Positions 16,811-25,081 of a stretch of DNA of 64,000 bases are shown here, one piece after another (within the stretch, counting starts at the first letter, position 1; the number at the start of each line of letters is the position of its first letter). The position numbers were made by a program, and so were the translations under genes. The notes below the pieces were generated by a model. The model was not told the origin of the DNA, ran no database searches, and worked only from the letters and a program-made list of their open reading frames with translations. The stretch comes from Bradyrhizobium murdochi (GTDB taxonomy: Bacteria > Pseudomonadota > Alphaproteobacteria > Rhizobiales > Xanthobacteraceae), in assembly GCF_000472965.1 (NCBI RefSeq), contig NZ_AXAU01000001.1, positions 1 through 64,000 on the forward strand, read 5' to 3'.

Positions 16811-17257
16811 ATGCGCATCACGTCTCTTGCCTTGCTGTCCCTCTCGGTCCTGGTCGCGAGCCCGGCGCGCGCCGACCTGCATATCACACGCGACCACGGC
16901 GGTTATGTCGAGGAGTACAAGGCCAAGTACAAGCGCATCCGCGACCGCAAGGAGCGCGTCATCATCGATGGCATCTGCAACTCGGCCTGCACGCTGGTGT
17001 TCGGCATCGTGCCGATGAACAAGATCTGCGTCACGCCGAAGGCAAGCGTCGGTTTCCACCTGGCCTATTACGACAAGGCCTTCACTTTTGGCATCAAGGT
17101 GACGAGTGCGGAGGGGACGTCGGACCTGATGTCCTATTACCCGGAAACGGTGAAGGACTGGATCCGCCGCAATGGCGGGCTCACCACCGAGATGAAGAAG
17201 ATCAAGAACGGCCGTGAGCTCTGGAAGATCGTCGATCCCTGTCCGGAAGAGTGGTGA
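16811..17257 (+). CDS. Secreted ClpP-like (COG3904-type) protein
   Basis: A 148-residue protein with signal peptide MRITSLALLSLSVLVASPARA. The mature part contains RVIIDGICNSACTLVFGIVP followed by VTPKASVGFHLAY. This matches periplasmic proteins with a ClpP/crotonase-like core, in which Ser of NSACT and His of VGFHLA sit where the catalytic Ser and His would be. It is shorter than ClpP, so peptidase activity is unproven. Lys/Arg-rich segments flank the core and there are four cysteines. It is followed by an intergenic repeat. Confidence 0.7.
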   Translation: MRITSLALLSLSVLVASPARADLHITRDHGGYVEEYKAKYKRIRDRKERVIIDGICNSACTLVFGIVPMNKICVTPKASVGFHLAYYDKAFTFGIKVTSAEGTSDLMSYYPETVKDWIRRNGGLTTEMKKIKNGRELWKIVDPCPEEW

Positions 17258-17286
17258 TCCGGTAACTTCCCCTGCCGACGAGAGCC

Positions 17287-17412
17287 GTGTCCCGGACGCG
17301 GTGCAGCGTGTAACGCTGCTCCGCAGGGCCGGGACCCACGGACGCAATAGGCCCCGGCATAGCAGCGCATCACGACGCTAGGTGCGTCGCGCTGCGCAGC
17401 ATCCGGGGCACG
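17287..17412. repeat. Intergenic repeat, family F
   Basis: GTGTCCCGGACGCGGTGCAGCG near the left end, GGGCCGGGACCCA in the middle and ATCCGGGGCAC at the right end pair imperfectly with one another, the layout of a composite palindromic repeat. No second copy is in the window. Confidence 0.45.
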
Positions 17413-17522
17413 AGACCGCATCCCCTGGATCTTACCCTGCATGTACAAGATATTGGCACGTCGGCGCGCCCCCGCGATCGGTGATTGCCGCACAGCATGC
17501 GATCGGGCAACAGGGGCGGCAA

Positions 17523-18398
17523 ATGACTGGTGACTTCGAAAAAATTGCCGCGCGCGCGGCGCCCGCGATCTTCGTCGTGCTCTGGAGCACGGGCTTCATC
17601 GGCACCAAATATGTGCTGAACAGCGCCGAGCCTCTGACCTATCTCGCGATCCGCATGGCGTTCGTGGTGGGACTGATGGCGATTATCGTCGCAGTCGCGC
17701 GGCCGCGTTGGCCGGATCGCATCGGCATAGCGCACAGCGCCGTCGCCGGCATTCTCGTGCACGGCTTCTATCTCGGCGGCACGGCGATCGCGATCGCACA
17801 TTCGATTCCGGCGGGACTCTCGGCTTTGATTCCGGGCTTGCAGCCGATCCTCACTTCGACGCTTGCGAGCCGCTGGCTCGGCGAGCGCGTCACGCCGCTG
17901 CAATGGAGCGGATTACTGCTCGGGCTCGTCGGTGTCGTGCTGATCCTGCACGACAGGCCGATGAGCGGAGAGGCGGGTTGGGGGTGGCTCGCCTCGGCCG
18001 TCTCGCTAATCAGCATCACGCTCGGCACCCTGTACCAACGCCGCTACTGCAGCACAATCGACTGGCGGTCCGGCAATCTCGTGCAATACGTGGCGGTGAC
18101 GATCTTCTTCGGTCTCGGCGCATGGCTGTTTGAGACCAACGAGGTGCATTGGACTACCGAGTTCATCCTGGCGCTGGCCTGGCTTGCGGTCGTCCTGTCG
18201 ATCGGATCGATCGGGCTGCTCTATTGGTTGATCCGGCGCTCGGCCGCGACGTCGGTAGCGAGCCTGTTCTATCTGGTGCCCGCGGTGACATCGCTGATGG
18301 CCTATGTGCTGTTCGGCGAGCGGCTGGACGCGGTCTCGATCGCCGGCATGGCCGCCTGCGCGGCCGCCGTGCTGGTGGTCAACCGCCGCTCAGTTTGA
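17523..18398 (+). CDS. EamA/DMT family transporter
   Basis: A 291-residue membrane protein with about ten helices in two EamA repeats. The first includes IFVVLWSTGFIGTKYVLNSA and the second LISITLGTLYQRRYC. SIPAGLSALIPGLQPILTS and LGERVTPLQWSGLLLGLVGV are family-typical turns. It exports an unknown small metabolite and is only distantly similar to the other DMT protein at 3170-4087. AGGGG precedes ATG 17523; an upstream extension lies within repeat-derived sequence. Confidence 0.85.
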   Translation: MTGDFEKIAARAAPAIFVVLWSTGFIGTKYVLNSAEPLTYLAIRMAFVVGLMAIIVAVARPRWPDRIGIAHSAVAGILVHGFYLGGTAIAIAHSIPAGLSALIPGLQPILTSTLASRWLGERVTPLQWSGLLLGLVGVVLILHDRPMSGEAGWGWLASAVSLISITLGTLYQRRYCSTIDWRSGNLVQYVAVTIFFGLGAWLFETNEVHWTTEFILALAWLAVVLSIGSIGLLYWLIRRSAATSVASLFYLVPAVTSLMAYVLFGERLDAVSIAGMAACAAAVLVVNRRSV

Positions 18399-18470
18399 AG
18401 TAGAGCGTTGAGCTCGCCTGCACGTATAAATTTCATGAAGCATATCAGTATTTTCTCCGGGTTGTGCCCA

Positions 18471-18485
18471 TTAAGGCGATCGTAA
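18471..18485. promoter_or_regulatory. CtrA-like box, 7 of 8
   Basis: TTAAGGCGATCGTAA, i.e. TTAA-N7-GTAA, 46 bases before the chemoreceptor ATG. Confidence 0.3.
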
Positions 18486-18530
18486 GCAAAACGGGTCAGA
18501 TTGGGTGCGATTTTGGGGGGATTTCTCGTC

Positions 18531-20267
18531 ATGACCACGCAATCCGTTGGAAAGTTCCTGCCGGCGCTCAAGCTGCGCCTCGGTACCAAGGCTGTCATCT
18601 GTGCGATCCTCCTGATCGCGGTGAATACCGCGCTGGTGGTTGGGGCGGCCCATTGGTCGCTGACCTCCGAATTCGGCGACCGGGCGCTGCGGGACATCGA
18701 GGTCAACCTGCGCACGCTAGGTCTGGCATTTGCCGAGACCTACAGCGACGCCAAGATCACTATCAAGGACGGGGCGGTCGCTCGGGCCGAAATTCCGAAG
18801 ATGCCCGAGTTCAAGGACCACGCGATCGTCGATCGCGCGGTGGGCTATGCCGGCGGCAACGCGACACTTTTTGTCTATGACGACGCCAGCAACCAGTTCC
18901 TCCGCCGCACCACCAATGTGAAGAAGGAGAACGGCGATCGCGCCGTCGGCACTCAGCTCGCGGCAGACCATCCCGGGCAGGCGGTCGTGCGCCGCGGCGA
19001 GGCCTACCGCGGCCCGGCGACGCTGTTCGGCAAGACGTTCATGACGGCCTACTATCCGATCGTGAATCCGGCCGGCAAGGTGATCGGGCTGCTGTATGTC
19101 GGCATTCCCATGGCTCACTACGAGAGCATGCTGTCGCATGCCATTCAGAACATGGCGATCGCAGCCGGCGTCGCGGCGCTCCTGGTGATGCTCCTGACCT
19201 TGCTGCTCGTGCGCCGGGTGACCAAGCCGCTGACCTCGGTCACGGCTTCGCTCACCGCCATTGCCAACGGCAATGCCGACGTCGAAATCGACTGCGACGA
19301 CCGGATGGACGAGATCGGCGAGATTGCGCGGACCCTCGCGGTCTTCAAGAACAATTCGGTCGAACGTCGGCGCTTGCGCGACGAGCAGATCGCGGCTGCC
19401 GCGGCCGCTGCCGAGCAGCGCAAGTCGGAATTGCGCGGCTTCGTCGACGAGTTCCAGGCCAGCGTTGGCGGCATCCTCGACAAGGTGCTGAGCTCGTCCA
19501 ACGAATTCGAGCGCGTGGCCCGCCAGCTCACCGACACTGCGCGGACCACCGCAAGCCTGTCCGGCAAGTCGGCCGGCGCTTCTGAGACCGCCTCCGAGCA
19601 TGTCCGTACCGCGGCGACAGCTTCGGACGAACTCTCCAGCTCGATCGCCGAAATCACCCGCCGGGTCCAGGAATCGAACGGCATCGCAGCCGACGCCGTC
19701 AAGCAGGCCGCCGCCACCGACCAGCGCATCAACGAATTGTCGGAAGCCGGCGCCCGGATTGGCGACGTGGTGAAGCTGATCACCTCGATCGCCGAGCAGA
19801 CCAACCTCCTGGCGCTCAACGCCACTATCGAGGCGGCGCGGGCAGGCGATGCCGGCCGCGGCTTTGCCGTGGTGGCGCAGGAGGTCAAGAGCCTCGCCGG
19901 TCAGACCGCGAAAGCGACGGAAGAGATCTCCAGCCAGATCGGCAGCATGCAGCTTGCGACCGAAGAGTCGGTCAGCGCGATCAAGGCGATCGGCCAGACC
20001 ATCGAGCGCATCAGCGACATCGCCACCTCGATCTCGGCGGCGGTCGAGCAGCAGCGTGGCGCGACCCAGAACATCGCGCAGAGCGTGCGCGCGGCGGCGA
20101 GCGGCACGGCCGATGTTGCGGCCAACATCCGCAACGCTGCGCAGGGCGCCGACGAGACCGGCGAGACCTCGAGCCGGATGTTCGCCTCTGCGCAGAATCT
20201 GTCGAGCGAAAGCCTGCACCTAAAGGCCGAGGTTGAAAAATTCCTCGATCGCGTCCGCGCCGCCTGA
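18531..20267 (+). CDS. Methyl-accepting chemotaxis protein with single Cache sensor
   Basis: A 578-residue chemoreceptor: transmembrane helix near 17-39, a periplasmic Cache-type sensor near 45-205 ([20 protein letters not shown], then [17 protein letters not shown] and [20 protein letters not shown]), a second helix near 208-228, HAMP, and a long signalling helix pair with the hairpin tip [19 protein letters not shown]. There is no C-terminal CheR-docking pentapeptide. The Cache family binds small organic acids or amines; the ligand is unknown. GGGGGA precedes ATG 18531. No che genes are adjacent. Confidence 0.92.
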   Translation: MTTQSVGKFLPALKLRLGTKAVICAILLIAVNTALVVGAAHWSLTSEFGDRALRDIEVNLRTLGLAFAETYSDAKITIKDGAVARAEIPKMPEFKDHAIVDRAVGYAGGNATLFVYDDASNQFLRRTTNVKKENGDRAVGTQLAADHPGQAVVRRGEAYRGPATLFGKTFMTAYYPIVNPAGKVIGLLYVGIPMAHYESMLSHAIQNMAIAAGVAALLVMLLTLLLVRRVTKPLTSVTASLTAIANGNADVEIDCDDRMDEIGEIARTLAVFKNNSVERRRLRDEQIAAAAAAAEQRKSELRGFVDEFQASVGGILDKVLSSSNEFERVARQLTDTARTTASLSGKSAGASETASEHVRTAATASDELSSSIAEITRRVQESNGIAADAVKQAAATDQRINELSEAGARIGDVVKLITSIAEQTNLLALNATIEAARAGDAGRGFAVVAQEVKSLAGQTAKATEEISSQIGSMQLATEESVSAIKAIGQTIERISDIATSISAAVEQQRGATQNIAQSVRAAASGTADVAANIRNAAQGADETGETSSRMFASAQNLSSESLHLKAEVEKFLDRVRAA

Positions 20268-20322
20268 CGGAAGCGTGGCGTCGGAGCCGGACTGCACGTG
20301 CCGGATTGGATGGTGCGGGTAG

Positions 20323-20355
20323 GGTGGGCAAAGGCGCACTTGCGCCGTGCCCACC
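20323..20355. repeat. Intergenic palindromic repeat, family E
   Basis: GGTGGGCA (20323-20330) pairs with TGCCCACC (20348-20355), with inner GGCGCA/TGCGCC. It lies just after the chemoreceptor gene and may also serve as its terminator. Confidence 0.6.
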
Positions 20356-20451
20356 ATCAAGAGCGATGCAAGTATTGATGGGCACGCGGAGCCTGTCATC
20401 GGGCGCGCATTCGCAGGACCCGTTGGCTTTGCCCAGCCTGTGAACTTAACT

Positions 20452-20534
20452 CGTCATTCCGGGATGGTGCGTTAGCACCAGACCCGGAATCTCGAGATCC
20501 CGGATATGGTCCTTCGGACCATTCCGGGATGACG
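20452..20534. repeat. Intergenic palindromic repeat, family A
   Basis: Bounded by CGTCATTCCGGG and the matching CCGGGATGACG with a central TCTCGAGAT; related to 1223-1301. It lies between the convergent chemoreceptor and peroxiredoxin genes. Confidence 0.7.
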
Positions 20535-20561
20535 GTTTCGATTGCGCAGCAATCGCAACCG

Positions 20562-21221
20562 TCACTTCGGCTGGGGCACAATCCGGATATAGGGCTTCGG
20601 TGCCTTCCAGCCGGCCGGATAGATCGTCTTCGCCTCGTCGTCAGACACCGAGCCCGCGATGATGACGTCTTCGCCCTGTTTCCAGTCGGCCGGCGTGGCA
20701 ACGCGATGCTTTGCGGTCAGCTGCAGCGAGTCGATCGCGCGCAGGATCTCCTGGAAGTTGCGGCCGGTGGTCATCGGATAGACGATCGTCAGCTTGATCT
20801 TCTTGTCGGGGCCGATCACGATCGCATTGCGGACGGTCTGGTTGTCCGCAGGCGTGCGGGTGAGGGGATCGCCCGAGGTCGAAGCCGGCAGCATCTCGTA
20901 AAGCTTGGAGACGTTGTAGTCGGTATCGCCGATCATCGGATAGTTCGGAGCAGCACCCTGCGTCTCCTTGATGTCCTCCGACCATTTGGAATGGCGGTCG
21001 ACAGGATCGACGCTCAAGCCCATCAGCTTGACGCCGCGCTTGTCGAATTCCGGTTTCAGCTTGGCGAGCAAGCCGAGCTCGGTGGTGCAGACCGGGGTGA
21101 AATCCTTGGGGTGCGAGAACAGCATCGCCCAGCTATTTCCGATCCAGTCGTGGAATTTAATTTTGCCCTCAGTGGTTTCGGCTTCGAAATCGGGGGCGAC
21201 AGCGCCTATCGGAAGTGCCAT
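20562..21221 (-). CDS. 1-Cys peroxiredoxin (Prx6 type)
   Basis: A 219-residue thiol peroxidase. The active-site segment is HPKDFTPVCTTELG with peroxidatic Cys45, the Prx6 form of PxxxTxxC. The longer C-terminal domain (YPMTTGRNFQEILRAIDSLQ, then TPADWKQGEDVII) is diagnostic of the 1-Cys group, and the resolving Cys of typical 2-Cys enzymes is absent. It reduces H2O2 and organic hydroperoxides in the cytoplasm. GAGGT precedes the start, and a good promoter lies 47-75 bases upstream (21268-21296). No OhrR or OxyR gene is beside it. Confidence 0.92.
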   Translation of the reverse strand: MALPIGAVAPDFEAETTEGKIKFHDWIGNSWAMLFSHPKDFTPVCTTELGLLAKLKPEFDKRGVKLMGLSVDPVDRHSKWSEDIKETQGAAPNYPMIGDTDYNVSKLYEMLPASTSGDPLTRTPADNQTVRNAIVIGPDKKIKLTIVYPMTTGRNFQEILRAIDSLQLTAKHRVATPADWKQGEDVIIAGSVSDDEAKTIYPAGWKAPKPYIRIVPQPK

Positions 21222-21267
21222 GGTTTTACCTCATGTTGTTCAAGTTGCAGGGAAATTTGCCTTAAGG

Positions 21268-21296
21268 ATTATAGGAGTCTGAAGCGGTTAAGTGAA
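21268..21296 (-). promoter_or_regulatory. Promoter of the peroxiredoxin gene
   Basis: On the minus strand TTCACT (21296-21291) and a perfect TATAAT (21273-21268) are separated by 17 bases, the sigma-70 arrangement. Confidence 0.6.
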
Positions 21297-21681
21297 CCGG
21301 TTAGCGCAAAAGGTGAGATCCTTCTCCGCGAGCCCGGAACTACTAGCATCTTCTTTTGATCCGCACCCCTGCGACGAAAAGGCCGTTGGCTCCTGTATTC
21401 GATGGAGGAAGGCAGGTTGACGAGCCATCCTCTTGTTCGATCGCGATCTTTTCATAGCCGTTCCACTTTCTTGCCGTCGGTGCCCTGATATTGCCCTTAT
21501 CGCCCGCGTCACGCCGGGCCGCTTTGCACCCGGGAATGCATTGATCTGAACCGTGACCGACCTCACAGCGACCAATTGGCAACCATGTAAAAATCAGGGA
21601 ATGCGGGTTTCGAATTGTTAACCGCTCGTTCATGGCCCGTATGGAAATGCTGAACTGGAATTGAAATTGAGAAGTGCAATT
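21297..21681. other. Intergenic region with no supported gene
   Basis: Two short minus-strand frames are open but neither has conserved features. A CtrA-like box is at 21618. Confidence 0.4.
21618..21632. promoter_or_regulatory. CtrA-like box, 7 of 8
   Basis: TTAACCGCTCGTTCA, i.e. TTAA-N7-TTCA, 50 bases before the ATG at 21682. Confidence 0.3.
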
Positions 21682-22242
21682 ATGTCTGCCCCGACCGCTG
21701 AAATATCTCTCCAACCATCCTGCCGCAAGACCGCCGCTCATGCGCTCACCATCGTGCGCGACGGCGTGATCACCGGCGAGGGCCCGACGACCAAGGGCCG
21801 TATCCATTTCTCCCGCGCACTCGATGCCGATGATGCCGCCTGGTGCGCACGCATCCTCACCGTGAGCGCCGTTGAGCATGAGCCGGTGAGCCGCGCCGAA
21901 ATCGAAGCGTTGTTCGAAATCAGCGATGCGGCGGCGGAACGTACCGACGACGGTCGTTTCGACGATTTGCTGGCCAAGGCGGTCGCCCACCATGCCGCTT
22001 CCGAGTCCGGCCTGCCGGTGCCGCCGCGCACCGTGGCGCTGTCGCCGGATACGGCGATCGAGAGCTGGGCGCCGGTGAAGGCCGCCAACATCGACACCAA
22101 GGTGCTGGAATGGATCGCCAGCCAGATGCGCGGCAAGCGCCACAGCAACCGTCGCCTTGCAGCGCTGGTCGCTACCCTGGTCGGTGCCGCCGCGCTGCCG
22201 CTCGCGCAACTGCCGGGCATGCTGGATATGGGAATGCTGTAG
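21682..22242 (+). CDS. Hypothetical protein with C-terminal membrane segment
   Basis: A 186-residue protein. The middle (DDAAWCARILTVSAVEHEPV, then SRAEIEALFEISDAAAERTD) is helical and resembles calcium/metal-binding TerB-like or EF-hand-like helices, though I cannot assign it. The C-terminus has a basic stretch (RGKRHSNRR) followed by one hydrophobic segment (LAALVATLVGAAALPLAQL), suggesting tail anchoring. ATG 21682 is preceded by GAGAAG; a TTG at 21661 is also open. A hairpin terminator follows. Confidence 0.65.
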   Translation: MSAPTAEISLQPSCRKTAAHALTIVRDGVITGEGPTTKGRIHFSRALDADDAAWCARILTVSAVEHEPVSRAEIEALFEISDAAAERTDDGRFDDLLAKAVAHHAASESGLPVPPRTVALSPDTAIESWAPVKAANIDTKVLEWIASQMRGKRHSNRRLAALVATLVGAAALPLAQLPGMLDMGML

Positions 22243-22271
22243 GTTCATATCTCGATGCGGTTCTTTTGAAG

Positions 22272-22300
22272 CGGCGGGGTCATTCCCCGCCGTTGTCGTT
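22272..22300 (+). terminator. Intrinsic-type terminator
   Basis: CGGCGGGG (22272-22279) and CCCCGCCG (22285-22292) form a perfect stem with a 5-base loop, followed by TTGTCGTTT. Confidence 0.6.
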
Positions 22301-22377
22301 TGTAGGATGGGTGGAGCGAAGCGATACCCATCAGGGCCAATGGCCATGGGTTTCGCTTCCGCTCTAACCGTCCTACA
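22301..22377. repeat. Intergenic palindromic repeat, family D
   Basis: TGTAGGA (22301-22307) pairs with TCCTACA (22371-22377); inner GATGGGTGGAGCGAAGCG and CATGGGTTTCGCTTCCGC add imperfect pairing around GGCCAATGGCC. Confidence 0.65.
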
Positions 22378-22450
22378 ATATTAGTGCGGAACCGGCCTCA
22401 AGGGTCGGGGAGCATTGGCCGGGGCGGCCAAATCCTGCTTGGAAACACAT

Positions 22451-22475
22451 GGAAACATTGCAGCCTGACATCGTT
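22451..22475 (+). promoter_or_regulatory. EcfG-type general stress promoter
   Basis: GGAAA-N16-CGTT, one base from the alphaproteobacterial EcfG consensus GGAAC-N16/17-CGTT, ending 22 bases before the CsbD-like gene. Confidence 0.45.
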
Positions 22476-22497
22476 CTTCGGTGGAAGGAGGCCCGCC

Positions 22498-22776
22498 ATG
22501 AGCAAGTTTCATGAGAAGGTCGAGGCTCAGACCAAACAGATCATCGGGCAGATGCTCGGCGACGACCTGCTGGTCCGGGAAGGCAGGGAGCAACACCGGC
22601 AAGCGACAGAGCCCGAACCGACTAATCCCGTATCGTCCGATGGCAGCGATGATCAGGGCATTGTCCGTGATCAACGGGGACAGGAGCAACCCAAGGACAA
22701 GGAGCGTGCCCAGCACGTGAGCCGGGTCGACCGCGGCGGCGATCCGCCTGGAAAGAAGATTTCAGGCAATCGCTAA
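22498..22776 (+). CDS. CsbD-like small hydrophilic stress protein
   Basis: A 92-residue charged protein. The N-terminal 40 residues (FHEKVEAQTKQIIGQMLGDD, then LLVREGREQHRQ) resemble the CsbD pattern in which KQ..G...GDD.L...G...Q recurs; the remainder is Asp/Gln/Arg-rich and probably disordered. CsbD proteins are general-stress-induced and of unknown biochemistry. GGAAGGAGG precedes ATG 22498, a very strong ribosome site, and an EcfG-type promoter lies just upstream. The end of the gene carries a tandem near-duplication of GCAATCGCTAAA spanning the stop codon. Confidence 0.6.
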   Translation: MSKFHEKVEAQTKQIIGQMLGDDLLVREGREQHRQATEPEPTNPVSSDGSDDQGIVRDQRGQEQPKDKERAQHVSRVDRGGDPPGKKISGNR

Positions 22777-22795
22777 ATGAAGCAATCGCTAAACA

Positions 22796-22828
22796 AGAGA
22801 AGAGGCGGTGTTGGACCGACTCTTCTCT
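22796..22828. terminator. Bidirectional terminator hairpin
   Basis: AGAGAAGAG (22796-22804) and CTCTTCTCT (22820-22828) with an inner CGGT/ACCG stem, placed between the convergent genes ending at 22776 and 22844. Confidence 0.65.
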
Positions 22829-22843
22829 CATGCCCGTTGTTAG

Positions 22844-23203
22844 CTACTGACAGATATGGCGCCGACCGTCTCCACCGATGAATGTCGTTCCGGGTTGACA
22901 GACGAAGCCGCTATTGTAGTAGCGCGGCCCGTAGCCATAATTGTAGGCGTAGACGTCGTTATTGTAGGCGTAGACGTCGTTTCGGAACGGCGCAGTCGCA
23001 ATCGCGCCGGCCGTGCCAATCGCGCCGCCAACCACGCCGGCGGCTATCTCACCCGGCCAGAATCCGCCGTGGCGATGATAGACCCGGTCCTGGGTTTGCG
23101 GCTTACGGATGGCATCCGACCGTCCGTGAGCATCCTGTGCCAGTGCCGGTACTGTGACCGCAGTCGAAAGAACTGCCGCTGCGGCTAGGAGCTTCAAGTT
23201 CAT
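22844..23203 (-). CDS. Secreted Gly/Tyr-rich protein with C-terminal Cys module
   Basis: A 119-residue exported protein: signal peptide MNLKLLAAAAVLSTAVTVPA then LAQ, a His/Arg segment, a glycine-rich hydrophobic stretch (GEIAAGVVGGAIGTAGAIA), and a Tyr/Asn-rich region containing NDVYAYN twice, encoded by a perfect 21-bp tandem duplication. It ends VCQPGTTFIGGDGRRHIC, the same end module as the protein at 16225-16479. GGAG precedes ATG 23203 and an EcfG-type promoter lies upstream. A stress-induced envelope role is inferred; the biochemical function is unknown. Confidence 0.75.
   Translation of the reverse strand: MNLKLLAAAAVLSTAVTVPALAQDAHGRSDAIRKPQTQDRVYHRHGGFWPGEIAAGVVGGAIGTAGAIATAPFRNDVYAYNNDVYAYNYGYGPRYYNSGFVCQPGTTFIGGDGRRHICQ
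22939..22980. repeat. Perfect 21-bp tandem duplication within a coding region
   Basis: The 21-base unit at 22939-22959 is repeated exactly at 22960-22980, adding seven residues (NDVYAYN) in frame to the secreted protein. Identity of the copies points to recent slippage. Confidence 0.85.
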
Positions 23204-23231
23204 GAGTTGTCTCCGTTGCACTTTTAGCGCC

Positions 23232-23256
23232 AACCGGAGGCGCCTACGACCGTTCC
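23232..23256 (-). promoter_or_regulatory. EcfG-type general stress promoter
   Basis: On the minus strand GGAAC-N16-GGTT (plus-strand GTTCC at 23252-23256 and AACC at 23232-23235), 29 bases before the secreted protein start. Confidence 0.45.
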
Positions 23257-23513
23257 GATATCGTGATCGGTTCGCTTCAAACGGATGTGAGGTTTCAGTT
23301 CCAGTTTCTGTTTTGCAGGCGCCCGCGTCGGAGGCCCTTCCAGCGTGCAATGACCGGGATTGGCTCCTTGCGGTTCAGCAGGGAGCGACTTGCAATGTCG
23401 GGTGACGGACAGACGCCGATCCCGCGAAAAGGATAGCGTTCGATATCAACGGTAACCCTCCGGCAGCCGCGTGACTGAGAGACGCAAGTGCTCCCGCCAT
23501 TCCGGGAGTTCTC

Positions 23514-24252
23514 ATGCAGTCTTTTTTAAGCAATTTGCTGCTGTCGTCTTTCGCCCCCGCCGGACCTCGAGCAATTGCGGCCTCACCTCAGACCGGTCGT
23601 GCTGGAGTCCGCCAAGATTCTGCATGAAGCCGGGGAGAACATTAGCGGGGTCTATTTTGCATTCGATGCGGTGGTTTCGCTCGTGGTGCTGCTCGAGAGC
23701 GGAGAAACCGTTGAAGCCGCCATGGTTGGCCGCGACGGTGTCGTCGGCGCTTCGGCGGCCTTGGACGGCAAGCTGGCCCTGAATCGCGCGATCGTTCAGA
23801 TCGGCGGACATGGAGTGGTGTGTGAGCCCGACGCATTCAAGCGCGTGGTGCTCGACCGCCCCGGCATGCTTTCGATGATCATCAGTCACGAGCAGACGGT
23901 TTATGCCCAGGCGCAGCAATCTGCCGCCTGCAACATTCTCCACGATTCGACGGCACGGCTGTGCCGCTGGCTGCTGCGTGCGCGCGACCTGTCGGGAAGC
24001 GATACGCTCCCTTTCACGCAGGAGTTTCTCGCGGAGATGCTGGGTGTCCGGCGAACCACCGTTTCCCCGGTGGCGCATACGCTGCAAGCGGCGGGAATGA
24101 TCCGATACCGGCGAGGCAAGATCGAGATCACCGACGTCGAAGCGCTGCGGGAAAGCGCCTACGAGTGCTATGAGACGGTTCGTAACAATTACGATCGATT
24201 GCTGGGGCACAACCGCAATAGCGGCCCTGATCACGCACCTCCGAAGAGTTGA
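23514..24252 (+). pseudogene. Crp/Fnr family regulator with a one-base frameshift near codon 16
   Basis: From ATG 23514 (GGGAG upstream) the frame reads MQSFLSNLLLSSFAPA, the expected N-terminus of rhizobial Crp-type regulators. At about 23556-23563 one extra base (in GCCCCCGCCGG) throws it off; the other frame resumes with DLEQLRPHLRPVVLESAKIL and stays open to 24252. The remaining protein has an intact cyclic-nucleotide-binding fold (GVYFAFDAVVSLVVLLESGE) and a winged helix (FLAEMLGVRRTTVSPVAHTL). It is either a real frameshift, a sequencing error in the C run, or initiation at TTG 23575 giving a 225-residue protein. The cysteines of oxygen-sensing Fnr are absent. Confidence 0.8.
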
Positions 24253-24426
24253 ATTACAATCCGTTCTGGCTTGATTGGGATCCAGCGCCAGTCGAGCGAA
24301 CTTTTCGGGGAATAGCGAGTTCCCGCGCCGGTTCGCCTCTCGGGCCAGAGGCGCGGATTCGGATCGACGGGAACGATGCACTGTAGTGCCGATTGACCGG
24401 GACAGCTCGCTCTCAGGGAGCACCCG

Positions 24427-24534
24427 ATGGATCTCGACGGAAAGAAAATCGCAATTCTGGCAACGCACGGCTTTGAACAGTCGGAACTCGAAATGCCGCG
24501 TGATCGGCTGAAAAAAGCCGGCAGCGCAGCCTGA
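24427..24534 (+). pseudogene. DJ-1/PfpI-family protein, truncated after 35 codons
   Basis: From ATG 24427 (GGGAG upstream) the frame reads MDLDGKKIAILATHGFEQSE then LEMPRDRLKKAGSAA and stops. This is the exact start of general-stress PfpI/YhbO-type proteins (full length about 180 residues), ending before the nucleophile-elbow Cys. No continuation is visible downstream before the PPC gene at 24555, so most of the gene has been deleted. The preserved ribosome site and start suggest recent loss. Confidence 0.75.
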
Positions 24535-24554
24535 CCGCCATTTGCGAGGTCGTC

Positions 24555-25007
24555 ATGAAGAGCAAACGTATCGGCGCCGACGACAAGGCGCAGGTTCACG
24601 TCGTCATTCTGGACACCGGCGAGGAGGCGTTTGCCGCGCTCACCCGGTTCGCAGCCGAATCCGGGGTCTTCGCGGCCTCGCTGACCGCGATCGGCGCCTT
24701 CGAACGGGCGACGATCGGCTGGTTCGACGTCGCCGCGAAGAGCTACCGGAAGATCGAGGTCGACGAGCAGTGCGAAGTCCTCAGCGCGATCGGCGACGTT
24801 GCTGCCGGCGACGACGGCAAGCCCAGCCTGCACGTTCACGTCGTGCTTGGCCTTGCCGATGGCTCGACGCGCGGCGGTCATCTGCTGGCAGCAACCGTGA
24901 GGCCGACGCTCGAAGTGATCTTGACCGAAGCGCCGGCAGCGCTTCGACGCAAGAAGAGGCCCGACCTCGGAATCGCCCTCATCGATCTTGCGGCGGGGGG
25001 CGGGTAG
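24555..25007 (+). CDS. PPC/DUF296 domain protein
   Basis: A 150-residue single-domain protein of the PCC/PPC (COG1661) family, which in bacteria stands alone and in plants is fused to AT-hook DNA-binding proteins. VHVVILDTGEEAFAALTRFA opens it; GVFAASLTAIGAFERATIGW and the metal-binding-like HVHVVLGLADGSTRGGHLL are diagnostic. Bacterial members are trimers of unknown function. It lies between the truncated PfpI gene and a DUF892 gene, a common grouping of stress genes in rhizobia. No clear strong ribosome site. Confidence 0.85.
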   Translation: MKSKRIGADDKAQVHVVILDTGEEAFAALTRFAAESGVFAASLTAIGAFERATIGWFDVAAKSYRKIEVDEQCEVLSAIGDVAAGDDGKPSLHVHVVLGLADGSTRGGHLLAATVRPTLEVILTEAPAALRRKKRPDLGIALIDLAAGGG

Positions 25008-25028
25008 CGCATCCGACGAGCGCTGTAG

Positions 25029-25054
25029 GAACCATTTCGTTCGGTCTCATGTTG
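25029..25054 (+). promoter_or_regulatory. EcfG-type general stress promoter
   Basis: GGAAC-N17-TGTT, ending 27 bases before the DUF892 gene. Confidence 0.5.
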
Positions 25055-25081
25055 TCAGCGCACCCATCAACGGAGGAAGCC

